Shown: positions 1 through 5,924, numbered from the stretch's first letter. The stretch: 8,840 bases of DNA from STD2-77 sp964503935 (GCA_964503935.1 CAZDCJ010000042.1:1-8840), one strand, 5' to 3'. The notes: a model not told the origin generated them from the sequence alone. Numbers and translations are program-made.

Positions 1-54
<54 letters not shown>

Positions 55-69
55 ATTATGTTCTTCTGA

Positions 70-92
70 AGTTCCAGTACTCAAACGGAACT
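70..92 (-). other. hairpin in 16S leader next to the mature 5' end
   Basis: AGTTCC (70-75) and GGAACT (87-92) form a perfect 6-bp stem with an 11-nt loop, about 16 nt upstream of the mature 16S 5' end. It may be part of the precursor processing structure. The 3' flank that would pair with the leader is outside the window, so this cannot be tested here. Confidence 0.35.
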
Positions 93-113
93 AGAGAAAT
101 ATGAACTATAATA

Positions 114-130
114 AAGACTCGTTGAGTCTT
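114..130 (-). other. hairpin in 16S leader
   Basis: AAGACTC (114-120) and GAGTCTT (124-130) are perfect complements around a 3-nt loop. The hairpin lies in the transcribed leader of the rRNA operon. It is not followed by a long U-tract, so it is more likely a leader or processing structure than a terminator. Confidence 0.4.
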
Positions 131-192
131 GTGAAAGTTTTTTCTTTTAGACACAGAACATCTACACAAAAAACATAATTCAAGTGGAAAAG

Positions 193-212
193 TTTTATAT
201 AACTATATAAAA
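193..212 (-). other. AT-rich perfect dyad in 16S leader
   Basis: TTTTATATA (193-201) and TATATAAAA (204-212) are perfect 9-bp complements separated by 2 nt. The dyad is in the rRNA leader downstream of promoter P2 and the boxA-like site. Such AT-only symmetry could also arise by chance in this AT-rich leader. Confidence 0.3.
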
Positions 213-234
213 ACCTTACTTTCATATTTGCCAA

Positions 235-248
235 ATTTTCAATGAACT
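235..248 (-). promoter_or_regulatory. boxA-like rRNA antitermination site
   Basis: The minus strand reads AGTTCATTGAAAAT. This matches 11 of 14 positions of the Bacillus-type rRNA boxA (TGTTCTTTGAAAAC, recalled from general knowledge). It begins about 16 nt after the start site predicted for promoter P2, which is the usual place for boxA. In well-studied bacteria boxA loads NusB/NusE with NusA onto RNA polymerase, and nusA is itself in this window. No clear boxB hairpin precedes it. Confidence 0.5.
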
Positions 249-270
249 TTCCTTTTCAATCCACTTCTCT

Positions 271-298
271 ATCATAGGGCAAATAAAACATTTGTCAA
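271..298 (-). promoter_or_regulatory. rRNA operon promoter P2 (sigma70-type)
   Basis: On the minus strand a perfect -35 TTGACA (298-293) is followed after 16 nt by the -10 TATGAT (276-271). The predicted start near 264 gives a leader of about 210 nt before 16S rRNA. The first 14 bases (TTGACAAATGTTTT) match upstream promoter P1 at 13 positions, so the pair looks like tandem rRNA promoters. Confidence 0.8.
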
Positions 299-391
299 GC
301 CCTTTTCCGGACCAGACTTTCAGCTGTATAAACCCCCGGATTGTGAAAAAAGTGAACCTACTTTTTATTAGTTTTTTAGGCTAACAAAGCT

Positions 392-419
392 ATTCTACAG
401 GATTAAAAATATTTGTCAA
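392..419 (-). promoter_or_regulatory. rRNA operon promoter P1 (sigma70-type)
   Basis: On the minus strand a perfect -35 TTGACA (419-414) is followed after a 16-nt spacer by the -10 TAGAAT (397-392). It lies 121 bp upstream of P2 and shares its spacer length. The sequence further upstream is not AT-rich, so no obvious UP element is seen. Confidence 0.75.
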
Positions 420-479
420 ATAGTCGGATGTTGGGCTTGTGCAAAGCAATTCCTCATAAGATATCTGCCACTATCCCGG

Positions 480-508
480 GTAGAGACGTAGCAGTGCTAC
501 GTCTCTAC
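480..508. repeat. perfect 29-bp palindrome upstream of the rRNA promoters
   Basis: GTAGAGACGTAGCA (480-493) and TGCTACGTCTCTAC (495-508) are perfect 14-bp arms around a single central G. There is no U-tract on either side, so it is not a canonical terminator. The GTAGAGACG...CGTCTCTAC frame resembles short palindromic repeats I recall from cyanobacteria and other bacteria, so a mobile palindromic repeat is more likely than a dedicated operator. It lies between the membrane-protein gene's terminator and rRNA promoter P1. Confidence 0.7.
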
Positions 509-546
509 GAAATACGTAATGATCATCTATTACCCCCTCCCTCGTC

Positions 547-681
547 TGTCGTTTTCGCGAAAGAGGGAATCCGGATCCATGCAGGATAATATATTCGAAT
601 TACATGACTCTAAAAGTTTATACTTGGCCTTTCCAAGTGCTCGGGATGACACAAAAAATCCGGCACGAGGCCGGAATGACA
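547..681. repeat. degenerate palindromic repeat of the TGTCATTCC family
   Basis: The left end TGTCGTTTTCGCGAAAGAGG and the following GAATCC read as a decayed TGTCATTCCCGCGAAAGCGGGAATCC-type end. Two candidate right ends occur: GGGATGACA (643-651) and CCGGAATGACA (671-681). An internal hairpin ACTTGG/CCAAGT is at 622-638. The family assignment rests on the better preserved copies at 3439-3541, 4555-4699 and 8624-8717. The exact boundaries are uncertain because two right ends are present, which suggests decay or nested insertion. Confidence 0.5.
653..675 (-). terminator. Rho-independent terminator after the membrane-protein gene
   Basis: On the minus strand, TCCGGC-CTCGT-GCCGGA forms a perfect GC-rich 6-bp stem with a 5-nt loop, followed at once by six T residues (658-653). 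It begins 16 nt after the stop codon at 692. The hairpin sits within the right end of a degenerate palindromic repeat, so the repeat may have been co-opted as a terminator. It would also insulate the downstream rRNA promoters. Confidence 0.75.
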
Positions 682-691
682 AATAAATTAT

Positions 692-1153
692 TTACAATAA
701 AGAAACAAATATAATAATTAAAGCTATCCATGTTAACGATGCGATAATATAATCCTGAAATGACTTCTGTTTTTTAATTTCTTTTGCTAGTTCCCTGTTA
801 ATAACATCTCTTGGGAGAGGATACGGAAGGTTTAGTTTTTTTGGAAGAACTCTTATCTCCCAATAGAGATCTGGGGCTCTGCTTATCATAGTAAGGAGCA
901 AAGCGATCAAAAATATAATTCCTAGGTATTTGTAAACCGCAACAAGAAGCATTACAGCGAGAAATACAGAAAAAACATTAATGATATTATTAAATCTTTT
1001 TGCCTCCTTGTCTATAGGTCCATTGTATGCAGCTGAAGACCCTTCCCATATTCCTCTCCCCACAAGACCCGCAAGGTTCGTTCCTACAAGCATAACAATA
1101 AACCAAACAATTAACGCTTTTACAGCAGAAACAACTATTAATACAGGATCCAT
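692..1153 (-). CDS. small membrane protein of unknown function
   Basis: I do not recognise this 153-residue protein. Hydrophobic stretches at about residues 4-30, 59-73, 75-91 and 134-152 predict three or four membrane segments. Between them are a polar, positively charged part (about 98-131, with KKLNLPYPLPRDVINRE and KEIKKQK) and a short GRGIWEGSSAAYNGP loop near 32-46. No signal peptide cleavage site or catalytic motif is evident. It lies 73 bp downstream of clpP on the same strand and ends at its own terminator. The gene is visibly AT-richer than clpP, tig and nusA, which fits a recently acquired or weakly constrained gene. The ATG at 1153 has no Shine-Dalgarno sequence, only an AT-rich run. 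A poor promoter-like pair (TTGAAA at 1185-1180, TATTAA at 1162-1157) would make the message nearly leaderless. An internal start at Met21 cannot be excluded. Confidence 0.7.
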   Translation of the reverse strand: MDPVLIVVSAVKALIVWFIVMLVGTNLAGLVGRGIWEGSSAAYNGPIDKEAKRFNNIINVFSVFLAVMLLVAVYKYLGIIFLIALLLTMISRAPDLYWEIRVLPKKLNLPYPLPRDVINRELAKEIKKQKSFQDYIIASLTWIALIIIFVSLL

Positions 1154-1226
1154 TTTTTAATAACTAAAAAATTAATTTATTTCAAAATGTAAGAAATAAA
1201 ATGAAACTAAGCCATCTTAAATAATT

Positions 1227-1799
1227 TTATTTCACTATCTTATCCACAATCCCGTATTTCTTCGCCTCTTCCGCATCCATGTAGTAGTCGCGATCGGAAT
1301 CAGCCTCGATCTTCGAGAGCGGCTGGCCGGTATTCTTCGCGAGGATCTTATTTAATGCGTCCTTGGTCTTGAGGATATGCTTGGCGGAAATCTCGATGTC
1401 GCTCGCTTGCCCTTCGGCGCCGCCCATGACCTGGTGGATCATCACTTCGGCATTCGGAAGGATTAGGCGTTTGCCTTTCGTACCCGAAGATAAGAGAAGC
1501 GATGCGGCCGATGCGGCCATGCCGATGCAGACCGTCGAAACGTCGGCCTTGATAAAATTCATAGTGTCATAGACAGCCAAGGCGGAAGTCACGACTCCCC
1601 CGGGAGAATTTATATACAGGCTTATGTCCGTCTTATTGTCCTGCTTGTCGAGAAAAAGCAGCTGCGCGATGATAGTGTTCGCCACGGCATCATTTATCGG
1701 CCCGCCCAGCATGATGATGCGGTCCTTGAGAAGCCGCGAATATATATCATATGCTCTTTCTCCGTCGCTTGATTTTTCGATTACTGTCGGAATCAACAT
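1227..1799 (-). CDS. clpP: ATP-dependent Clp protease proteolytic subunit
   Basis: ClpP is the serine peptidase that forms a double-ring chamber and degrades proteins unfolded and delivered by Clp ATPases such as ClpX. The catalytic triad is intact: Ser97 in GMAAS, His122 in MIHQ and Asp171 in SDRDYYM. These happen to fall at the same numbers as in mature E. coli ClpP. The SLYINSPGG segment (60-68) is the conserved strand that forms the oxyanion hole and substrate-binding region. At 190 residues it is a normal single-domain ClpP with almost no propeptide. It lies downstream of tig on the same strand, the familiar tig-clpP order, but no clpX is adjacent in this window. A 140-bp palindromic repeat and the tig terminator separate it from tig, so it is probably transcribed separately. 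No clear Shine-Dalgarno site precedes the ATG. Confidence 0.97.
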   Translation of the reverse strand: MLIPTVIEKSSDGERAYDIYSRLLKDRIIMLGGPINDAVANTIIAQLLFLDKQDNKTDISLYINSPGGVVTSALAVYDTMNFIKADVSTVCIGMAASAASLLLSSGTKGKRLILPNAEVMIHQVMGGAEGQASDIEISAKHILKTKDALNKILAKNTGQPLSKIEADSDRDYYMDAEEAKKYGIVDKIVK

Positions 1800-1826
1800 A
1801 TATTTGAGCTTAATTATTACGCCCTA

Positions 1827-1855
1827 AGTATAATGGATTTTGCGGGTTTTGGGAA
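1827..1855 (-). promoter_or_regulatory. possible clpP promoter
   Basis: On the minus strand a good -10 TATACT (1832-1827) lies 27 bp before the clpP ATG. A poor -35 TTCCCA (1855-1850) precedes it at a 17-nt spacing. The position fits, because clpP is separated from tig by a terminator. The -35 matches only three of six consensus bases. Confidence 0.4.
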
Positions 1856-1884
1856 GATAAAGAGTATTAATGTCATAAAGGAAT

Positions 1885-2024
1885 ATTACCTGTCATTGCG
1901 AGGAGGTACTCCGACGTGGCAATCCCGAGCCTATGCGGAAGAAACGTCAGATAAAATTTTATGAAATATGGCAATGGGATTGCCACGTCGTCGCGAATGC
2001 CTCCTCCTCGCAATGACAGGTAAT
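1885..2024. repeat. 140-bp palindromic element with 22-bp perfect terminal inverted repeats (CATTGCGAG type)
   Basis: The ends 1885-1906 and 2003-2024 are exact reverse complements over 22 bp, starting ATTACCTGTCATTGCGAGGA. A second, inner inverted repeat is GACGTGGCAATCCC (1913-1926) against 1976-1989, also perfect. There is no transposase. The TGTCATTGCGAG...GGCAATCCC wording resembles a non-autonomous intergenic repeat that I recall from many bacterial genomes (MITE-like). It occupies the clpP/tig spacer just after the tig terminator. A short open frame that runs through it is probably an accident of the repeat. Confidence 0.85.
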
Positions 2025-2030
2025 GTAACG

Positions 2031-2060
2031 AAAAGAAAAAAGCAGAAATGAATCTGCTTT
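2031..2060 (-). terminator. Rho-independent terminator after tig
   Basis: On the minus strand, AAAGCAGA and TCTGCTTT (2060-2053 and 2046-2039) form a perfect 8-bp stem with a 6-nt loop. A U-rich tract TTTTTCTTTT follows. It starts 26 nt after the tig stop codon and is the only convincing terminator on this strand between the nusA promoter and clpP. Confidence 0.8.
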
Positions 2061-2086
2061 CTCGCATATACTTCATCTAAAAAAAT

Positions 2087-3367
2087 CTAATTCTTCTCCG
2101 CGATTTCCATAAGGAATTTTACCACCTTTTCGCGAAGGATGTTCCCACCGACGTATTCGCGGAAGCGACCCATATCGATCTTACCGCGGATATCATCCGC
2201 GTTCGGGTAATATTTGAGGGTCTCATCCACTTTCTCAGTGATTTCCTCTTCGGTCGCTCCGATATTCTCCCGAAGCGCGATCTCGCGGACCGCCAGATGC
2301 TCCCTTACTTTCTTTTCCGCGATCGGCTTCCACTCTTCCCGAAGACTTTCCACGGTCGCATTGGCATTCTTCATATATTCCTCGAATTCCACGCCTGCCT
2401 GGCTGAGATTTCCCTTGAATTCCGCAATCATATTGCCCACCTCCGCGTCTATCAGGATGTCCGGTATATCCGCTTTCAGATCCGCCACCACCTGGTCGAT
2501 AAGCTCATGCTCAAGCTCGTGCTCGGCGTGATGCTCTTCTTCGTGCTCCATGTTCTTGCGGATGTTAGACTTTAATTCTTCCAAATCCTTGAGTCCTAGA
2601 CTCTTGGCAAATTCGTCATTAATCTCCGGCTTCTCAATCTTCTGCACCAAGTCCATAGTCACCTTGAAGCTCGCCATCTTCCCGGCAAGGTCCGCCTTGT
2701 AGTCCTCTGGGAACTGGAGCTCGAATTCCTTCACGTCGTCCTTCTTCATCCCGACCAATTTGTCCTCGAAGCCCGGAATAAACTTCCCTTCGCCTACGAC
2801 CAGCGGGTGGTTCTTGCTCTCCCCGCCTTCGATCTTCACACCGCCAACACGCACCTCAAAATCGATCTCTACGCGGTCATCCTTGGCCGCCGGTTCGTCC
2901 TTGGTGATGAAAGCAGAGCGCCTCTTCTGCAACTCATCCACCTGCTTCTCAATGTCCGCTTCCTCCACTTCTTTCACTTTCTTCTTGCCGGTCACCTTCT
3001 TGTAATCCCCGAGTTCCACCTTCGGCATCACGGATATGGTCATCTTGAATTCAAGATCGTTTCCAGGCGCCATCTTGGTGATCTCCGCGCGGGGCTGCCC
3101 CAAAGCGAATATCTCGGAATTGCTTTTGAGTATCTCGATATAATTCTCCTCGATAGCCATGTGCGCGGCCTCTTCGTAAATCTTACCGTCGCCCACTTTC
3201 TGCCGCACTATATCCTTCGGGACCTTGCCCTTGCGGAAGCCATCCGCTTCTATCGATTTGCCAATCTCTTCAGTCGCCTTCTCTACATATTTTTCCATAT
3301 CCGCGGCCGGAACAGTGACCGAGATTTCCTTCTGTGATTTTTCCAAGTCCTTTATCGTATTTTCCAT
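2087..3367 (-). CDS. tig: trigger factor, ribosome-associated chaperone
   Basis: Trigger factor binds near the ribosomal exit tunnel and shelters nascent chains. Its middle domain is an FKBP-type prolyl isomerase. Residues about 1-115 form the ribosome-binding domain, with the signature GFRKGKVP at 43-50. Residues about 162-240 form the isomerase-type domain (KDDRVEIDF to SFKVTM), with the HPLVVGEGKFIPGFEDKLVGM block at 187-207. The remainder, to residue 426, is the helical chaperone arm region. The length is close to the family norm. An unusual acidic, histidine-rich stretch (about 274-288, MEHEEEHHAEHELEH, five His) starts the C-terminal region. The start is preceded by AGAAGAAGAAA only 3 nt from the ATG, rather than by a canonical GGAGG. 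It lies 216 bp downstream of ppaC on the same strand, and the spacer holds a double-hairpin repeat. It ends at a terminator. Confidence 0.96.
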   Translation of the reverse strand: MENTIKDLEKSQKEISVTVPAADMEKYVEKATEEIGKSIEADGFRKGKVPKDIVRQKVGDGKIYEEAAHMAIEENYIEILKSNSEIFALGQPRAEITKMAPGNDLEFKMTISVMPKVELGDYKKVTGKKKVKEVEEADIEKQVDELQKRRSAFITKDEPAAKDDRVEIDFEVRVGGVKIEGGESKNHPLVVGEGKFIPGFEDKLVGMKKDDVKEFELQFPEDYKADLAGKMASFKVTMDLVQKIEKPEINDEFAKSLGLKDLEELKSNIRKNMEHEEEHHAEHELEHELIDQVVADLKADIPDILIDAEVGNMIAEFKGNLSQAGVEFEEYMKNANATVESLREEWKPIAEKKVREHLAVREIALRENIGATEEEITEKVDETLKYYPNADDIRGKIDMGRFREYVGGNILREKVVKFLMEIAEKN

Positions 3368-3438
3368 AATTTTCTTCTTCTGATTATTTATTTGTCATTC
3401 CAAGGCCGCAAGCATAGTAGGAGCAGCATACTCTTTCA

Positions 3439-3541
3439 TGTCATCCCGGAATCTCTCGCAGAGAGATATCCGGGATCCCGATTTCAGACCAAGAATACCG
3501 GGATTCCGGATATTTTACTTACGTAAAATTCCGGAATGACA
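3439..3541. repeat. double-hairpin intergenic repeat, copy A (ppaC/tig spacer)
   Basis: The ends TGTCATCCCGGAAT (3439-3452) and ATTCCGGAATGACA (3528-3541) are near-perfect inverted repeats. Each half also folds on itself. The left hairpin is CCCGGA-ATCTCTC-GCA-GAGAGAT-A-TCCGGG (3445-3474). The right is ATTCCGGA-T-ATTTTAC-TTAC-GTAAAAT-TCCGGAAT (3503-3537). Each has one unpaired base at the same place between the two stem blocks. Outside it are further partial ends, TGTCATTCC at 3393-3401 and CGCAATGACA at 3566-3575, which suggest nested insertions. It probably lies inside a nusA-ppaC-tig transcript. Confidence 0.85.
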
Positions 3542-3583
3542 CATAATATCTGCCTTAGCTCAATTCGCAATGACATCTGGTTG

Positions 3584-4516
3584 TTATTTCGTAAAATAGC
3601 TCATGAGCGGCGGCACCATCTGCTTCTTGCGCGATACGACTCCTTTGAGCAGCGCCATGCCGTCTTTGGTCTCGACTCCGAATACCGTCTTCACGAGGCT
3701 TTTCTCCGGCTCGCCGATGATATAGCAGTAAGAATCATTCTTGAGGATGTCCACTACTCCGAATAGGATATAGTCTATCTTCTCGTTCACTTTCTTTACT
3801 TGGAGAAGCTGCATGATCTTCTCCGCGCTCGCATTCACGCTCTCGGGATTGGTAGTCTCCCAGACGCCGATACCGACTTTCTTTCCACCCATCTCGAATT
3901 CTTTGTAGTCGGATTCTACCACTTTATCAAGCGAGATACCCTTAAGGCTTGATTTCGCTTCGAACTGCTTAGTAGCAAACTGCTTCACGTCCGCCTTGGC
4001 GATACCGGCAAGTTCCCGAAGGAATGTCTTGTCTTCCGCCGTGGTTGTAGGAGAAGTAAGATTCAAGGTATCGGAAATGATTCCCGCCATCATGAGAGTG
4101 GCGGCCTTCTTGTCTATCTTGATGCCTTTTTCCTTACAGATCTTGTAGACGAGCGAACAGACGCAGCCGATATTCTCGATCCGCGTATAGACGGCTTTAG
4201 AAGTCTTGAGCCCCCCCAGATTGTGATGGTCGATGATGCCTGCGAGGTTGTCTTCCGTAAGCCCTTCGATGACCTGACTCGGCTCTGTAGTATCTACCAG
4301 CACCACGCTCTCATTGGTGATCTTCTTGATCATCTTCGGCTTGGTTTCCCCTGCAAGCCCAAGGATATATTTCGTCTCATTATTGAGACTTCCCGCAACT
4401 CGAGCCTCCGCTTCGAAACCCAATATCTTCTTGGAGAATTTGGAAACCAATATCGCAGATAAGACCGAGTCGGTGTCCGGGTTCTTGTGCCCGATAACTA
4501 TTGTCTTCGTTGCCAT
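3584..4516 (-). CDS. ppaC: manganese-dependent inorganic pyrophosphatase (family II)
   Basis: This cytoplasmic enzyme hydrolyses pyrophosphate to two phosphates and so pulls biosynthetic reactions such as nucleotide-sugar and nucleic acid synthesis. It belongs to the DHH phosphoesterase superfamily. Metal ligands are visible in order: His10, Asp14 and Asp16 in GHKNPDTDS; Asp75 in VLVDTT; Asp96-His97-His98 (DHH motif); and Asp149 in GIISDTLNL. The C-terminal DHHA2 domain carries the phosphate-binding SRKKQ signature at 295-299. At 310 residues it is the ordinary short form, with no inserted CBS or DRTGG regulatory domains. The ATG is preceded by the purine run AAAAGAAGAAAA, as in tig, not by a strong Shine-Dalgarno site. 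It is 217 bp downstream of nusA on the same strand with no clear terminator between, so co-transcription is plausible. Confidence 0.97.
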   Translation of the reverse strand: MATKTIVIGHKNPDTDSVLSAILVSKFSKKILGFEAEARVAGSLNNETKYILGLAGETKPKMIKKITNESVVLVDTTEPSQVIEGLTEDNLAGIIDHHNLGGLKTSKAVYTRIENIGCVCSLVYKICKEKGIKIDKKAATLMMAGIISDTLNLTSPTTTAEDKTFLRELAGIAKADVKQFATKQFEAKSSLKGISLDKVVESDYKEFEMGGKKVGIGVWETTNPESVNASAEKIMQLLQVKKVNEKIDYILFGVVDILKNDSYCYIIGEPEKSLVKTVFGVETKDGMALLKGVVSRKKQMVPPLMSYFTK

Positions 4517-4554
4517 TTTTCTTCTTTTAAATTTTAATAGTCCTTACCCCTGCA

Positions 4555-4699
4555 TGTCATCCCGGAATTTCTCGAAGAGAAATATCCGGGATCCCGAAGT
4601 TAAGCCGGCAAAACAATAAGATACAGCATTAGCATAAAATCACGCGTGCATAGTAGCGGGATTCCGGATATTTCGTAGTAACGAAATTCCGGAATGACA
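4555..4699. repeat. double-hairpin intergenic repeat, copy B (nusA/ppaC spacer)
   Basis: This has the same architecture as copy A but a longer linker. The left hairpin is CCCGGA-ATTTCTC-GAA-GAGAAAT-A-TCCGGG (4561-4590). The right is ATTCCGGA-T-ATTTCGT-AGTA-ACGAAAT-TCCGGAAT (4661-4695). Terminal TGTCAT (4555-4560) and ATGACA (4694-4699) are inverted repeats. Compared with copy A, one base pair of the left stem and three of the right stem differ, and both sides change together so that pairing is kept. The unpaired A and T occupy the same positions. No coding potential or transposase is seen. Confidence 0.85.
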
Positions 4700-4733
4700 A
4701 TCAAAAGTACGGCTTTCGACCTTATTTTCAAAC

Positions 4734-5924
4734 TTACTCCTCAACTTCCTCTTTCTTCTCGCCTTCCTCTTTGGCTTCAGCCGGCTCCGCTTCCGCCTCG
4801 ACTGCTTCTTTCTTCTTCTCTACCACGTCTATCTTCCAGCCTGTCAGCTTCGTCGCCAGACGCACGTTCTGTCCGTTCTTGCCGATAGCGAGCGAGAGCT
4901 GGTCGTCGGCCACCAATGCGGTCGCCACCTTCCTCTCTTCATCAAGAAGGATGCTCGCGACCTTGGCCGGCGACAGGGCGTGCTGGATATATTTCTTGGC
5001 CTCGTCGTTCCATTCGATGATATCGATCTTCTCGCCGCCTAGCTCATTGATGATAGTCTGGATGCGGGCGCCTCTCTGTCCTACGCACGAGCCTACCGGG
5101 TCAATGCCTTCTTCATTCGAAGTCACTGCCACTTTGCTCCGGGAGCCTGCCTCACGGGCAACACCCTTGATTTCCACCGTCCCCGCGTAGATTTCCGGCA
5201 CTTCCAATTCGAAGAGCTTCTTCACTATTTCTTCGCTGGTACGGGAGAGGACGAGATTTGCCTCCTTCGTCTCCTGTGAGACTTTCGCGATATAGACCTT
5301 GAGCCTCTGACCTACCTGATATCTCTCGCCACTAATCTGTTCCGCCGGATAAAGGATTCCGACCGCTTTTCCGACGTCCACCAAGACATTCCTTCCTTCG
5401 ACACGCTGCACGGTCCCATTCACGACTTCGCCCTCCTTGTCCTTGAACTCTTCGAAGACCGCCTCCTTCTCCGCCTCGCGGATCTTCTGGATCATGACCT
5501 GCTTGGCCGTCTGCGCGGCAATACGCCCGAAGTCGTTGTGCGGAGGAAGCTCGATGCGGATCTCGTCGCCCAGCTTGGCATTCTTGTTGAATTTCTCCGC
5601 GTCTTCGAGAGTGATATTCTTCTCCGGGTTGAATTTCTTCTTCGGCTCCTCGCCGTCGACGCCCTCTTCCTGCACCTCTGCCTCTTCGGGCACATCTTCT
5701 TCTTCATCTTCGGCAGTCATTTCTGCCACGACCTTGACCTGGTAAGCTTTCACTTCTCCAGTCTCCTCGTCGAACTTAGCCTCGATGACCTGGCCTTTCT
5801 CGCCGTAATCTTTCTTGTAGGCCGCCGCGATTGCCGCCTCCACGATTTCCATCGCTTTTTCCTTGGGAATCCCCTTTTCCTCGCAGATCTGGCTCAAGGC
5901 CAGCGCGAACTGTTTCTGTTCCAT
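4734..5924 (-). CDS. nusA: transcription termination/antitermination factor NusA
   Basis: NusA binds RNA polymerase and nascent RNA, promotes pausing and hairpin termination, and takes part in rRNA antitermination. Residues 1-160 are the polymerase-binding N-terminal domain, ending in IAAQTAKQVMIQKIREAE. An S1 domain follows at about 165-228, KH1 at about 243-310 (GSCVGQRGARIQ, 278-289) and KH2 to about 368 (GKNGQNVRLA, 348-357). There are no E. coli-type acidic repeat domains, only a Glu/Lys/Ala-rich tail (370-396). The N-terminal domain carries an extra acidic segment of roughly 25-30 residues (about 70-100, with EDEEEDVPEEAEVQEE), absent from E. coli NusA as I recall it. A consensus promoter lies about 110 bp upstream. 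rimP and infB, frequent partners, are not adjacent: the next gene upstream is divergent. No Shine-Dalgarno site is evident before the ATG. Confidence 0.97.
   Translation of the reverse strand: MEQKQFALALSQICEEKGIPKEKAMEIVEAAIAAAYKKDYGEKGQVIEAKFDEETGEVKAYQVKVVAEMTAEDEEEDVPEEAEVQEEGVDGEEPKKKFNPEKNITLEDAEKFNKNAKLGDEIRIELPPHNDFGRIAAQTAKQVMIQKIREAEKEAVFEEFKDKEGEVVNGTVQRVEGRNVLVDVGKAVGILYPAEQISGERYQVGQRLKVYIAKVSQETKEANLVLSRTSEEIVKKLFELEVPEIYAGTVEIKGVAREAGSRSKVAVTSNEEGIDPVGSCVGQRGARIQTIINELGGEKIDIIEWNDEAKKYIQHALSPAKVASILLDEERKVATALVADDQLSLAIGKNGQNVRLATKLTGWKIDVVEKKKEAVEAEAEPAEAKEEGEKKEEVEE

Noticed and set aside
1873..2076. Minus-strand 67-residue open frame in the clpP/tig spacer
   Set aside because: It runs through the 140-bp palindromic repeat and the tig terminator, has no recognisable domain and no ribosome site. 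It is almost certainly an accident of the repeat.
2807..3337. Plus-strand 176-residue open frame opposite tig
   Set aside because: It lies wholly within the well-supported trigger factor gene on the other strand and shows no family features.
3499..3583. Hairpin after ppaC as a Rho-independent terminator
   Set aside because: The hairpin is strong, but on the minus strand it is followed by CCCGGTATTC rather than a U-tract. It belongs to the repeat.
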